From Paucibacter sp. TC2R-5 (lineage in GTDB: Bacteria > Pseudomonadota > Gammaproteobacteria > Burkholderiales > Burkholderiaceae_C), in assembly GCF_025717605.1 (NCBI RefSeq), contig NZ_JAJIRQ010000005.1, forward strand, positions 62,001 through 126,000: 64,000 nt of DNA. Direction: 5' to 3'. Positions 33,991-43,188 of this stretch are shown here, in pieces (within the stretch, counting starts at the first letter, position 1; every line of letters begins with the position of its first letter). The notes under the pieces were generated by a model, which had not been told where the DNA came from, ran no database searches, and was given only the letters and a program-made list of their open reading frames with translations. The translations under genes and the position numbers were made by a program.

Positions 33991-35220
33991 TTAGCGCGAC
34001 CCCAGCGGCGCCGAAAAAGCCGGTAAATCTTCTTCCCGCAAACCGAGGTAAATGGGCAGCCCGGCGCGGCGGTGGATATTGATCTTGGCGTTATAGACCC
34101 GATGCGGGCGTCCATGCTTGTCGCTGATCTCGAACTCGCTGATGCCGAAGTTGCCGGCCGCATTGCGGCTACCGGTCAAGTAACAGGCAATTTCATCGAT
34201 CTCCGCGCCGGCCAGGGTCAGGCCGTTCAGCGCCTTGAGGGGGCGCCGGGTGCGCTCGACAAAGTCCACCGAGTCGAGCCGCTGGATCTCGCCGCTGTGC
34301 TCATCACGCATCAAGGTGTTGAACTTGCCGAGCAAAATCTGCCCCGGCAGGGCACGCTCGATCATGCGGGCCAGCTCTATCGTCACTTGGCCGACCAAAT
34401 AGCTGAAGGAGGTCGGATTGAGCCCCTCGCTTTGATAGAACTCATAGTGCGAACCGACATGGAAAGCGGCGCGCAACTGCGGCACCGACTCGGGCCGGCG
34501 TGCCCGCTCCCGCGCCAAGGCGTTATCGGCCAGGATGAACTGCAGCAGTTGGTACAGCTCGACATTGGCCTCGATGCCGCGCATGCGGTTCCAGATATAG
34601 AAGCCGTCGCCGGTAGTGGTGCGGGCGAAATTGATATTGATCTCTCGGTCCAGCAGCTTGGCATAGGCCGCATTGACCGAGCAGGACAGGCTGTTGAGTT
34701 GCACCACTTGCTGCAGCGGCGTCAGCAGCGAAAAGCCGACCGCGTCGAACAGAATCACCGCCCGGTCCTCGACCAGACGAATGCCATAACGGGCCACGAT
34801 GGCGGCGATCAGATCCAGCCCCAGCCCCAGCTCGGGCGCGAAGGGCAGGGCGATGAAATGTGGCCTCAGGCCCAGCTCGGCGGCGGCTTGGCTGAATTGC
34901 TCTGCCGGCAGATGCGCTTGGTTGGCCAGTAACTCGTCCAGCAAGCGGCCGCGCCGCAGGGCCTCTTCGGGGTCGGCTGTGGCCTGGGTGAACTCGGTTA
35001 ACAGCGGGTGCGGTGCGACCAGCACGGCCAAGCCTTGCTCGCCTTCGACGCCGGGCGTCCAGGCAAAAATCAGGTTTTCACCCAGATCCCACAGCGCATA
35101 AAGCAGCTGATCAAGCACGACGATGTTGTCGCGCACCTGGGCCTCGCTCAGGCCGCTCGGCAAGGCATAAGCCATGAAGCCATCAAGCCAAGATCTGCGC
35201 TTGCGGATTTCTTCGGTCAC
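33991..35220 (-). CDS. Divergent class III cyclase-like protein
   Basis: A 409-residue protein with GTG start. An N-terminal domain of unknown type (1-140) precedes a cyclase-like domain. It keeps metal-binding candidates in AVILFDAVGFSLL and RTTTGDGFYIWN. The region where catalytic cyclases have NxxxR reads GQVTIELARMIE, so the Asn is not conserved although an Arg remains. A C-terminal extension of about 90 residues follows (SEFEISDKHGRPHRVYNAKI). Activity may be altered or lost. It probably shares a transcript with the 1000-residue cyclase-ATPase downstream, suggesting the two work together. Confidence 0.7.
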   Translation of the reverse strand: MTEEIRKRRSWLDGFMAYALPSGLSEAQVRDNIVVLDQLLYALWDLGENLIFAWTPGVEGEQGLAVLVAPHPLLTEFTQATADPEEALRRGRLLDELLANQAHLPAEQFSQAAAELGLRPHFIALPFAPELGLGLDLIAAIVARYGIRLVEDRAVILFDAVGFSLLTPLQQVVQLNSLSCSVNAAYAKLLDREININFARTTTGDGFYIWNRMRGIEANVELYQLLQFILADNALARERARRPESVPQLRAAFHVGSHYEFYQSEGLNPTSFSYLVGQVTIELARMIERALPGQILLGKFNTLMRDEHSGEIQRLDSVDFVERTRRPLKALNGLTLAGAEIDEIACYLTGSRNAAGNFGISEFEISDKHGRPHRVYNAKINIHRRAGLPIYLGLREEDLPAFSAPLGSR

Positions 35221-35226
35221 TCGACG

Positions 35227-35262
35227 CTCCCCTGATCAATGCTGAAGTCAGCATTGTCGGGG
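35227..35262 (-). promoter_or_regulatory. Hairpin overlapping the ribosome binding site of the cyclase-like gene
   Basis: CAATGCTGA/TCAGCATTG form a 9-base stem with a two-base loop, extended after a short internal loop by CCCC/GGGG. On the minus strand the GGGG of the 3' arm is part of the GGGGAG Shine-Dalgarno element before the GTG start at 35220. The structure could limit translation. There is no U-tract, so a terminator for the small upstream gene is less likely. Confidence 0.45.
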
Positions 35263-35280
35263 AAAGGTTTGCTGCTCTGC

Positions 35281-35514
35281 TCAAACCCGACGCACAGTTG
35301 GTTTGGCTGCAGCCAACATCAGCTGCTGCATCTGACTCTTGGCGCTCAGGCCGGTGACGACGACGCGCGGCAACTGCACCAACTCGGGCCGAACTGCCTT
35401 GCCGGTGATCACCACCCGGTCCAGTTGCGCCGGCTCGGCTGCCTCAGCAGCCTGGGCGCCGGCGGCGAAAAGGGTGGCGGCAAAAAGGACTGAAACAAAG
35501 GCTGGGGTACGCAT
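35281..35514 (-). CDS. Small exported protein with two TonB-plug-like motifs
   Basis: A 77-residue protein with a signal peptide (MRTPAFVSVLFAATLFAAGA, cleavage near AQA-AEA). The mature part has LDRVVITGKAV and LPRVVVTGLS, both of the form that begins TonB-receptor plug regions (the receptor at 16808-19747 has LDRVEVTG). No barrel follows. Function is unknown. It might interact with TonB or simply be a relic. The 69-residue protein at 9979-10188 ends with a similar motif. Confidence 0.65.
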   Translation of the reverse strand: MRTPAFVSVLFAATLFAAGAQAAEAAEPAQLDRVVITGKAVRPELVQLPRVVVTGLSAKSQMQQLMLAAAKPTVRRV

Positions 35515-35776
35515 GATGTGAGGCTCCTGGGGTGAACATCGAAGCGGCGCTTTGGGGACTCAATGCCTGCTTCGTTGAACTCAGTATCGGCAAGCGCTGG
35601 GCTTGCCGCCACGCTCATGCGACGGATTGCCGACGCTGCAGCGTGGCCTGCGCCTGCGAGCGATAAAGGGTTTACCCGTTGTTGCGGCGCCGCCGTCTGG
35701 TGGTCGCAATGAGGTCTGTTTAGGCGCAAATACACCTTCGGCCTATGATGTCAGGTTGCTTCGCCCTGTGCACACC

Positions 35777-38734
35777 ATGTCCGACTCCCTATCTTTGCCC
35801 TCGACCGCGCCCCTGCCTTTGCCGTTTGAAATCCCGATGATTCGCGTGCGCGGTGCGCGCACCCACAATCTGAAAAACATCGATGTGGACCTGCCGCGCA
35901 ACAAGCTGGTGGTGATCACCGGCTTGAGCGGCTCGGGCAAATCCAGCCTGGCGTTTGACACGCTCTATGCTGAGGGCCAGCGCCGTTACGTCGAGAGTTT
36001 GTCGGCCTATGCGCGGCAGTTCCTGCAGCTGATGGACAAGCCCGATGTCGATGTGATTGAGGGTCTGTCGCCGGCGATCTCGATCGAACAGAAAGCAACC
36101 AGCCACAACCCGCGCTCGACGGTGGGCACGGTCACCGAGATTCATGATTACCTGCGTTTGCTTTACGCCCGCGCCGGCACGCCGTTCTGCCCCGACCACA
36201 ATTTGCCCTTGGAGGCGCAAAGCGTCAGCCAGATGGTGGATGCCGTCTTGGCCATGCCCGAGGACTCCAAGCTGATGTTGCTGGCACCCGTGGTGCGCGA
36301 CCGCAAGGGCGAGTTTCTCGACTTGTTCGAGTCGCTGCAGGCACAGGGCTATGTACGCTTTCGCGTCGACGGCGCGACCATAGACGCGCCCGACTTCCCG
36401 GTGCTGAAGAAGACCGAGAAGCACGATATCGATGTGGTGGTAGACCGCATCAAGCTCAAAGCGCGCGACGCCAAGGACGCCGATGAAAGCGCTGATGGCC
36501 TGCGCCAGCGCTTGGCCGAGAGCTTCGAGGCGGCGCTGCGCCTGGCCGAGGGCCGCGCCTTGGTGCTGAATATGGACAGCGGCGCCGAGAAGGTTTTGTC
36601 GAGCAAGTTCGCCTGCCCCGCCTGCAGCTATTCGCTGTCGGAGTTGGAGCCACGGCTGTTCTCGTTCAACTCTCCCGTCGGCGCCTGCCCCTCCTGCGAA
36701 GGCCTGGGCCAGCTGACCATGTTCGATGCGGACAAGGTCGTCGCCTTCCCGACCTTGAGCTTGTCCAGCGGCGCGGTGAAGGGCTGGGACAGGCGCAATG
36801 CCTATACCTTCTCGATGCTGGAGGCGGTGGCGGCCCATTACAAGGTCGATATCGATCAGCCCTTCGAGGAACTGCCCGAGGCCGTGCGCCATGCCTTCTT
36901 GCATGGTTCTGGCAGCGAGGAGATTGCCTTCGTCTACCAAGCCGAGAGTGCGGCCGGCGGCCCTAAGAAGCGCGCGGTCAAACGCTCGCACCCGTTCGAG
37001 GGCATCTTGCCCAGCCTGGAGCGGCGCTTCAAGGAATCGGATTCCAGCGCGGTGCGCGAGGATCTGGCGCGCTATATGTCGGCCAAGCCCTGCCCGCATT
37101 GCGAGGGCTCGCGCCTGCGCCGGGAAGCGCGCAATGTCGTGTTGCAACCCGCCGACGCAGCGCCAGGAGCCAAGGGCCGACCGATTTATGACGTCGAACA
37201 TTCGACGCTGCGTGACTGCCTAGTCTATTTTGAAGGCCTGAGGCTGAAGGGTTCCAAGGCTGAAATCGGCGACAAAGTGGTGCGCGAGATCACGTCGAGG
37301 CTGCGCTTCCTCAACGACGTCGGGCTGAACTATCTGAGCCTGGATCGCAGCGCCGATACGCTGTCGGGCGGCGAGGCGCAGCGCATCCGGCTGGCTTCGC
37401 AAATCGGCTCGGGCCTGACGGGGGTGATGTATGTGCTGGACGAGCCCAGCATCGGCCTGCATCAGCGCGATAACGACCGATTGATCGCGACGCTGCGGCG
37501 CCTGCGCGATCTGGGCAACACGGTCATCGTGGTCGAGCATGATGAGGATGCAATCCGCGCGGCCGACTATGTCTTGGACCTCGGCCCCGGCGCCGGCGTG
37601 CATGGCGGGCGCATCATGTCGCAGGGCACGCCCGAGCAGGTGGCGGCCGACCCGAATTCACCGACCGGGCGCTATCTGTCCGGCGCGGCCTGTATCGAAG
37701 TGCCGCGCGAGCGTCATCAAGTCAGCCCGCAGGCCGCGCATCACGCGCTCAAGATCATCAATGCCCGTGGCAATAATCTGAAGGGCGTGACGGTCGAGAT
37801 TCCGGTCGGTCTCTTGACCTGCGTGACCGGCGTGTCCGGCTCGGGCAAGAGCACCTTGATCAATGACACGCTCTATACAGCGGTCGCCAAGAAGCTCTAT
37901 CAAAGCCATGCCGACCCGGCGCCACATGACCAGATCGAGGGGCTAGAGGCCTTTGACAAGGTCATCAATGTGGACCAAAGCCCGATCGGCCGCACGCCGC
38001 GCAGCAATCCGGCCACCTATACCGGCCTGTTCACACCTATCCGCGAGCTCTTCGCCGAAATGAACACCGCGCGCGAGCGGGGTTACGGGCCCGGGCGCTT
38101 CAGCTTCAACGTCGCCGGTGGCCGCTGCGAGGCTTGCCAGGGCGACGGCGTGTTGAAGGTGGAGATGCATTTTCTGCCCGATGTCTATGTGCCTTGCGAT
38201 AGCTGTTTTGGCAAGCGCTACAACCGCGAAACGCTGGAAGTGCTCTACAAGGGCAAGAACATCACCGAAGTGCTGGCGATGACGGTGGAGGACGCGCATC
38301 AGTTCTTCAGCGCCGTGCCCACGCTGGCGCGCAAGCTGCAGACGCTGCTCGATGTGGGCTTGGGCTATGTGAAGTTAGGCCAGAGTGCCACCACCTTGTC
38401 GGGCGGCGAGGCGCAGCGGGTCAAGCTGGCGCTGGAGCTGAGCAAGCGCGACACCGGCCGCACGCTTTACATCCTGGACGAGCCGACCACCGGCCTACAT
38501 TTCGCCGACATCGCCTTGCTCTTGAAGGTCTTGCACCAGTTGCGCGACGCCGGCAACACCATTGTCGTGATCGAGCACAACCTCGACGTCATCAAGACGG
38601 CGGATTGGGTCATCGATATGGGGCCGGAAGGCGGCTCGGGCGGCGGCCAGCTCTTGGTGGCCGGCACACCGGAAACGGTGGCCGCCCATGAAGGCAGCCA
38701 TACCGGACGCTATTTGAAGAACCTGCTGCGCTGA
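35777..38734 (+). CDS. uvrA: UvrABC excinuclease subunit A
   Basis: A 985-residue damage-recognition ATPase of nucleotide excision repair. There are two ABC-type ATPase modules: Walker [20 protein letters not shown] near residue 40 and [16 protein letters not shown] near 685, with signatures [13 protein letters not shown] and [13 protein letters not shown]. Zinc-binding cysteines appear in [16 protein letters not shown] and [17 protein letters not shown]. The ATG at 35777 gives a slightly long N-terminus. The conserved core begins at residue 22 ([20 protein letters not shown]), so 35840 is an alternative start. No LexA-type CTGT-N8-ACAG box is visible just upstream. Confidence 0.97.
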   Translation: MSDSLSLPSTAPLPLPFEIPMIRVRGARTHNLKNIDVDLPRNKLVVITGLSGSGKSSLAFDTLYAEGQRRYVESLSAYARQFLQLMDKPDVDVIEGLSPAISIEQKATSHNPRSTVGTVTEIHDYLRLLYARAGTPFCPDHNLPLEAQSVSQMVDAVLAMPEDSKLMLLAPVVRDRKGEFLDLFESLQAQGYVRFRVDGATIDAPDFPVLKKTEKHDIDVVVDRIKLKARDAKDADESADGLRQRLAESFEAALRLAEGRALVLNMDSGAEKVLSSKFACPACSYSLSELEPRLFSFNSPVGACPSCEGLGQLTMFDADKVVAFPTLSLSSGAVKGWDRRNAYTFSMLEAVAAHYKVDIDQPFEELPEAVRHAFLHGSGSEEIAFVYQAESAAGGPKKRAVKRSHPFEGILPSLERRFKESDSSAVREDLARYMSAKPCPHCEGSRLRREARNVVLQPADAAPGAKGRPIYDVEHSTLRDCLVYFEGLRLKGSKAEIGDKVVREITSRLRFLNDVGLNYLSLDRSADTLSGGEAQRIRLASQIGSGLTGVMYVLDEPSIGLHQRDNDRLIATLRRLRDLGNTVIVVEHDEDAIRAADYVLDLGPGAGVHGGRIMSQGTPEQVAADPNSPTGRYLSGAACIEVPRERHQVSPQAAHHALKIINARGNNLKGVTVEIPVGLLTCVTGVSGSGKSTLINDTLYTAVAKKLYQSHADPAPHDQIEGLEAFDKVINVDQSPIGRTPRSNPATYTGLFTPIRELFAEMNTARERGYGPGRFSFNVAGGRCEACQGDGVLKVEMHFLPDVYVPCDSCFGKRYNRETLEVLYKGKNITEVLAMTVEDAHQFFSAVPTLARKLQTLLDVGLGYVKLGQSATTLSGGEAQRVKLALELSKRDTGRTLYILDEPTTGLHFADIALLLKVLHQLRDAGNTIVVIEHNLDVIKTADWVIDMGPEGGSGGGQLLVAGTPETVAAHEGSHTGRYLKNLLR

Positions 38735-38736
38735 GC

Positions 38737-39519
38737 TCAAGCCTGCTTGCGGCGGGCCACCCAGGCCACTGCGAGCAAACCGGCCACCAACATGGCCCAA
38801 GTGCTTGGCTCGGGTATCGGAATCGTTGGCGGGCCGGGGGGCAGGGTGGGTATGCCGCCGCCGATATTGCCACCACCACCACCACCACCACCGCCCAAGC
38901 CAGGGTAGCCGCCGCCACCGCCGGGTGCCAGCACGCCGGGCGCCGGCAGGGGGCCACCCTCAAAGCCCGAGCCACCGGCAATCTGGGCGAAGCTGCCTGG
39001 GCTGGCCGCTGGGCCGGCCGCTGTAGGATCCAATTCCAATGGGCCTTCTGCCTCTTGCGTCGAAGAAGCTACGCTGCCGCCACCGACCGGGCCGGCTGCG
39101 CGCGGCGCGATGCGCTGAATGCGGCTGACATTGCGGCACACGGTGGGCACCAGCACGCATTGACCTTCTTCGCAATAGACCAGACCGCGCTCTTCGTAGG
39201 CCTGCGTCCATTTGGCGCGGCTGACTGTCTTGCAGACGCTGTTGGCACCGAAGTGCATATCGGTGATGGCACTGCTGTACTGGGATTGACCTTCGATACT
39301 GTCGCGCTTGATGGTGACCAACTCGTCATAGTCGCGCTTGAGCATGCGCGCCTTCAGCTTGGCCCTTACCGGCGCAGCAATGTCCTTGTAGCGGTCGACG
39401 GCTGCCACCAGGTCACCCATATAGGGGTTGACGCCGGGCTTGTCCCATGAGCAGTTTGGCAGAGTAGCGCCAGACGCTGCACTTGAGGCGGCAAGAGCGA
39501 TCGATGCAAGCAAAGACAT
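38737..39519 (-). CDS. MHFG-family PEP-CTERM protein
   Basis: A 260-residue exported protein. A short signal peptide is followed by a conserved Cys-containing domain (about 20-130) with the motif ITDMHFGANSVC, which matches the MHFG-type PEP-CTERM group. Paired cysteines occur in SVCKT, VYCEEGQCV and TVCRN. A long Gly-rich low-complexity linker (about 180-230, including nine consecutive Gly) leads to the sorting signal PIPEPSTWAMLVAGLLA and a basic tail RRKQA. Function of the family is unknown. The gene stop is two bases from the uvrA stop. Confidence 0.85.
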   Translation of the reverse strand: MSLLASIALAASSAASGATLPNCSWDKPGVNPYMGDLVAAVDRYKDIAAPVRAKLKARMLKRDYDELVTIKRDSIEGQSQYSSAITDMHFGANSVCKTVSRAKWTQAYEERGLVYCEEGQCVLVPTVCRNVSRIQRIAPRAAGPVGGGSVASSTQEAEGPLELDPTAAGPAASPGSFAQIAGGSGFEGGPLPAPGVLAPGGGGGYPGLGGGGGGGGGNIGGGIPTLPPGPPTIPIPEPSTWAMLVAGLLAVAWVARRKQA

Positions 39520-39894
39520 TATTTAAAATTCCGTCAAATTCAGCCCGCAGGCTGTGGGCGGCAGAGCCGTCGGTACTTCCAAAAAACAGTAACTCAGCGA
39601 TTTCAAGGGTGGGGAGACGCTAATCGTGTCCCCTCAATCTGCTACACCCACAGTGTAATAAGCCTGGGTGAATGCAAGAGCCCTTGTTCTGTGGACAGAT
39701 GGTCCGTGAGGGTGTGTTAGTTCACGTTTACCCTAGAAAAATACAAACTCCCTTCGGCGCAACGGTGGCGCAAGAGCTGGTGAACCCGCGGATTCGAATG
39801 TTTTTCAGTGCCGTCGGGCTCTTCGGGCTCGCGCCGACTAAATCGCTGCTAATCTGCGCAGGCTTTGCAACTGACCTCATCGCCCCAAAAATCC
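39520..39894. other. Intergenic region between divergent genes
   Basis: These 375 bases separate the MHFG PEP-CTERM gene (minus) and the response regulator gene (plus). No sigma-54-type site, riboswitch or coding frame was recognised. Short inverted repeats occur but without a clear terminator or operator pattern. Confidence 0.4.
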
Positions 39895-40275
39895 ATGTGC
39901 TCGGCCCCAGCCCGCCTCGTGCTTTATGTTGAAGACGATCGCATCAACCTTGTGTTGATGGAAGAGGTCTTCCGGCGCCTACCCGGCTGGCGCCTGGAGT
40001 GCGCCGAGGACGGCGCGCAGGCCTTGAGCATGCTGGAAGGCTTGCAGCCCGACCTGTTGCTGATTGATATGAATCTGCCTGATATGACGGGGCTGGAATT
40101 GCTGGCGCAACTGCGCGCTATCGAGACCGGCTCCGCTCTGCGTTGTGTGGCGCTCTCGGCCGATGATTTGCCGGATCAAGTCGAGGCGGCGCGGGCAGCG
40201 GGCTTCAGTGACTACTGGGTCAAGCCCATTGATGTGATGAAGATGGTCGCTGCTTTGCAGCGAGCCTTGGCTTGA
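39895..40275 (+). CDS. Single-domain response regulator (receiver only)
   Basis: A 126-residue CheY-like receiver. It has acidic residues in LYVEDDRINL, the phosphoacceptor Asp in LLIDMNLPDMTG, Ser/Thr position in VALSADD and Lys in YWVKPID. There is no output domain. ATG at 39895 is preferred over a TTG at 39865. The form VLYVEDDRIN is typical of receivers from hybrid-kinase phosphorelays. The partner kinase is not nearby. Confidence 0.88.
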   Translation: MCSAPARLVLYVEDDRINLVLMEEVFRRLPGWRLECAEDGAQALSMLEGLQPDLLLIDMNLPDMTGLELLAQLRAIETGSALRCVALSADDLPDQVEAARAAGFSDYWVKPIDVMKMVAALQRALA

Positions 40276-40283
40276 AGCACAGA

Positions 40284-40311
40284 CAAAAAAAGGTCCGGCT
40301 GGCCGGACCTT
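40284..40311 (-). terminator. Rho-independent terminator of the SWIB gene
   Basis: AAGGTCCGG (40290-40298) pairs with CCGGACCTT (40303-40311) around a CTGG loop. Read on the minus strand the hairpin is followed by a run of seven T residues (complement of 40285-40291). It lies about 75 bases beyond the stop of the SWIB gene and may also stop transcription from the response regulator gene. Confidence 0.75.
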
Positions 40312-40384
40312 GATGCTTTGAACCTGGCGCCGCAAGAAACCAGTCCTGCGGCTCGGTCGCTCGGTGGCCCAGGGGGCTCACGCA

Positions 40385-40834
40385 TTACTTCAGGTGACTG
40401 TTGATCAGCTTGGTCATCTCGAACATATCGGCTTTGGCTTTGCCGAAGATTTCCTTCAGCGCCGCGTCGGCAACGATGATGCGCTTTTGGACGGCATCTT
40501 GCAGATTGTGCTTCTTGATGTATTCCCAGACCTTCTTGGTCACATCGGTGCGCGGCAGCGGTGCTGCGCCGACGATGGCTGCCAAGGCGGCGCTAGGCGT
40601 CAAGGCCTTCATGAATGCTGCATTCGGGGTGCGCTTCTTTGCGGGAGCAGCAGCCTTCTTGGCGGCAGGAGCCTTCTTGACCGCAGCAGCCTTTTTGGCG
40701 GGCGCAGCTTTCTTGGCCGGCGCAGCAGCTTTAACAGCCTTGACGGCCGGAGCCGCGGCTACTTTTTTCGCCGGTGCGGCTTTGGTGGCCGGTGCCGCTT
40801 TCTTAGCGGGCGCGGCCTTCTTTGCAGTTGCCAT
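40385..40834 (-). CDS. SWIB/MDM2-domain protein with histone-like Lys/Ala/Pro tail
   Basis: A 149-residue protein. The N-terminal half (1-70) is a repetitive basic tail of AAPAKKAA-type units, like histone H1. The C-terminal part (about 72-149) is a SWIB domain: ALTPSAALAAIVG, LPRTDVTKKVWEYIKKHNL and ADMFEMTKLINSHL. SWIB domains are best known in eukaryotic chromatin remodelling. In bacteria the fusion to a Lys-rich tail suggests a nucleoid protein, but the role is not established. ATG at 40834 is preceded by GGAGAGA. The longer frame from 40912 adds residues unlike the family. Confidence 0.9.
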   Translation of the reverse strand: MATAKKAAPAKKAAPATKAAPAKKVAAAPAVKAVKAAAPAKKAAPAKKAAAVKKAPAAKKAAAPAKKRTPNAAFMKALTPSAALAAIVGAAPLPRTDVTKKVWEYIKKHNLQDAVQKRIIVADAALKEIFGKAKADMFEMTKLINSHLK

Positions 40835-41197
40835 TTCAATTCTCTCCATCAAAAGTTGTTGATGTGCTGGTTCCGGGTGAAGGCCGCATAAGCCTTCATT
40901 TCTCTCTAGCACCTAGCAGGGGCGATGGTACTGCGGCACCAGGCGCTTGAGAAGGCTTTCATAGGGCGGCTGAGCCCAATCTCACGCCGAAATGCAGCTT
41001 GTTTACCCTAGGTGTCGCGCACCCGCATCACTTGTTGAACTTTTACCCTTGAATTGGGGCTTAGCACCGGTGCAAGCGCGGGCGTCGGCGCCTGCTCGTC
41101 AAGACATCTTGCGTGATGTTGGTGTGATTGAATTTGGCGTTAGGTATCAACGCGAAGGCGGCATGTTCGGCTTTGGGTACGAGCAGGCCATGTGCGA
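40835..41197. other. Intergenic region upstream of the SWIB gene
   Basis: These 363 bases lie between the SWIB start and the 3' end of the TonB gene, both minus strand, and must hold the SWIB promoter. A small hairpin GAAGGC/GCCTTC is present at 40879-40897. A 74-codon plus-strand frame at 40992-41216 has no recognisable features and is not called. Confidence 0.4.
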
Positions 41198-42028
41198 TCA
41201 GCGATCGATCTCGTAGGACAAGAGAGCGACCGTTTCCCATTCGACCGGCTGACCGTTTTCAAGATAGGGCGCAAAGCGTGCCGAGCGTATGTCCAGCAAG
41301 GCCTGTTGGTCCAAACGCGCATAGCCGGCAGATTTTTTCAAGCTGGCTTCCTTCAGGCGGCCGTTCGCGTCGACGACGATGCGCAGGTGCACCACACCCG
41401 ATTCGCCCAAACGGCGCGATAGCAGCGGCACGGTCATCTGGGGCTCGACCACATATCGCAGCGCACTTGAGGCCACTTGGCGGGGGCCGGCGGGGGCTTG
41501 GGTCGAAGGCGCTGCACTGCGAGGCGGCACCTCTACCTGAGCGTTTACAGCTGCCGTGGAAGCTTGCGGCGCGAGTTCGACCAGCGTCGGTGCCGCGTTC
41601 TGGGGCTGAACAAGAAGATGGCTGGCCATCGGCGGCGCCAGCGGAACTGGCGGAGCACTGAGTTGGCTGTTTATTGCGTGCTGCGGCAGCGCCGGCGGCG
41701 AAGTTTTGGGTGTCGGGGCCGGCGGGCTTGCGGCAATCAAGCTGAGCACGATGGGCAGGGGCTTGTTCGGCGCCGATCGCATGCCGAGCGAGTGCCACAG
41801 CCCCCAGCCCGCCAGCATATGGGCCAAGAGCACAGCCGCCAGAAACAGATGGCGGCTGGTGACCGCCAAGGCTTTGCGTTGCGTCGGCGCGCCTGATTCA
41901 GTCTGTGTCGCCTTGCTCTTGGCGGTCGATGGCTTGCTGGCTCCCCGAGGTGCCGAGGATGCGTTTGGGGTGACAAATGCGGGAATCACAAGAGGCCTTG
42001 AACTTGAGTTTGGTGAAGATCCTAGCAT
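41198..42028 (-). CDS. tonB: TonB energy-transducer protein
   Basis: A 276-residue protein with a cytoplasmic N-terminus of about 55 residues, one membrane helix (SRHLFLAAVLLAHMLAGWGL, about 58-77), and a Pro/Ala-rich periplasmic linker. A C-terminal TonB domain follows (about 190-276): VPLLSRRLGESGVVHLRIVV, SLKKSAGYARLDQQALLDI and WETVALLSYEI. It passes proton-motive energy to outer-membrane receptors such as the one at 16808-19747. No exbB/exbD genes are adjacent. The N-terminus before the helix is longer than usual. The ATG may be internal to this frame, but no better start is evident. Confidence 0.88.
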   Translation of the reverse strand: MLGSSPNSSSRPLVIPAFVTPNASSAPRGASKPSTAKSKATQTESGAPTQRKALAVTSRHLFLAAVLLAHMLAGWGLWHSLGMRSAPNKPLPIVLSLIAASPPAPTPKTSPPALPQHAINSQLSAPPVPLAPPMASHLLVQPQNAAPTLVELAPQASTAAVNAQVEVPPRSAAPSTQAPAGPRQVASSALRYVVEPQMTVPLLSRRLGESGVVHLRIVVDANGRLKEASLKKSAGYARLDQQALLDIRSARFAPYLENGQPVEWETVALLSYEIDR

Positions 42029-42066
42029 TAATGCGAACGATTGTTATTTGTATTTGATCGCGAGAC

Positions 42067-42101
42067 AAAAAAATGCCCCGCGAGGCTGTGCTTCGCGGGG
42101 C
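42067..42101 (-). terminator. Rho-independent terminator of the alx-like gene
   Basis: GCCCCGCGA (42075-42083) pairs with TCGCGGGGC (42093-42101). On the minus strand the hairpin is followed by a run of seven T residues (complement of 42067-42073). It sits about 55 bases after the stop of the TerC/Alx gene. Confidence 0.85.
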
Positions 42102-42153
42102 AGTTGCTTGGGTGTTGGTAAGGGTGGGGCGCGGCCTAGGGCCGCGCATCGCC

Positions 42154-43122
42154 TCAGTGTTCGCTGTTCTTGGAGATTTTAGGTGCGGTGTGCAGGCTCA
42201 GCACCATGGTCGCCGCGAGGATCACGACCACCGCGCCCAGGGAGACCAGGACCGGGATCTTGATGATGTCGATCAACAACATCTTGGTTCCGATGAATGC
42301 CAGCACCACGGCCAGACCATAGCTGAGCAGATGGAACTTGGTCGCCATCGCGGCCAGCAAGAAGTACATCGCACGCAAGCCCAGAATGGCGAAGATGTTC
42401 GAGGTCAAGACGATGAAGGGGTCGTCGGTGATGGCGAAGATGGCCGGGATCGAATCGACCGCGAAGATCACATCGGTCATGCCGATCAACGCAATCACCA
42501 GCAGCAGCGGAGTGGCGACACGTTTGCCGTTCTCGACCGTGAAGAAGCGCTCGCCATCAAAGTTCTTGCTCACCGGCATGGTGCGACGCAGCAGCTTCAG
42601 CGCGGGGTTGGACTCAAGATCGGGCTCTTGGCCAGCTGCCCACCACATCTTGATGCCGGTGATCAGCAAGAAGGCGCCGAACACATAAAGCACCCAGTGG
42701 AACTGGGCAATCAAATAGCTGCCCACCAGAATCATCACCGTGCGCAGCACGATGGCGCCGATGATGCCGTACATCAGCACACGCTTTTGGTAGGCGGTCG
42801 GCACCGAAAAGTAGGTGAAGATCATCAGGAAGACAAAGATGTTGTCCACCGCCAGCGACTTCTCGATCAAGTAGCCGGTCAAGAACTCCAAGGCACGGGT
42901 GTTGGCCAGCTCTGTGCTGCCGGTGCTGTCTTTGATCGCCCACCAGAACAAGCCGTTGAAAGCCAGGCTCAGCGCTACCCAGACCAGTGACCAGTTGATG
43001 GCCTCTTTGACCGAGACGTCATGCGCGCCTTGCTTGCGCAAGACGACAAAGTCGACGAAGAGAGCGGCGAGCACCGAGCCGCCAAAGAAGAACCACAGCC
43101 ACAGAGGCGCAATCGTATCCAT
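42154..43122 (-). CDS. alx: TerC/Alx-family membrane metal transporter
   Basis: A 322-residue integral membrane protein with about nine helices, essentially the same length as E. coli Alx (321). Shared segments include GYLIEKSLAVDN, YFSVPTAYQKRVL, DVIFAVDSIPAIFA, DPFIVLTSNIFAILGLRAMYF and GTKMLLIDI, with conserved acidic residues in the helices. E. coli Alx is linked to manganese export and alkaline response. ATG at 43122 matches the family start. The longer frame from 43260 runs through the leader RNA. A yybP-ykoY riboswitch lies 66 bases upstream, as in E. coli alx and mntP, so manganese control is expected. Confidence 0.93.
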   Translation of the reverse strand: MDTIAPLWLWFFFGGSVLAALFVDFVVLRKQGAHDVSVKEAINWSLVWVALSLAFNGLFWWAIKDSTGSTELANTRALEFLTGYLIEKSLAVDNIFVFLMIFTYFSVPTAYQKRVLMYGIIGAIVLRTVMILVGSYLIAQFHWVLYVFGAFLLITGIKMWWAAGQEPDLESNPALKLLRRTMPVSKNFDGERFFTVENGKRVATPLLLVIALIGMTDVIFAVDSIPAIFAITDDPFIVLTSNIFAILGLRAMYFLLAAMATKFHLLSYGLAVVLAFIGTKMLLIDIIKIPVLVSLGAVVVILAATMVLSLHTAPKISKNSEH

Positions 43123-43188
43123 TGAATATCCCGCAAAAAGCCAAACATCTACCCGGCATTGCTCAAGGCAATGGCCGCGGCCAAGAGT

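Noticed and set aside
35690-35776. LexA (SOS) box upstream of uvrA
   Set aside because: No CTGT-N8-ACAG match found in the short upstream region.
38870-38900. CCACCA-type repeat that could be taken for a regulatory or CRISPR-like repeat
   Set aside because: It is the coding sequence of the poly-Gly linker in the MHFG PEP-CTERM protein.
40992-41216. 74-codon plus-strand frame upstream of the SWIB gene
   Set aside because: No signal peptide, domain or ribosome site, and it overlaps the TonB gene end.
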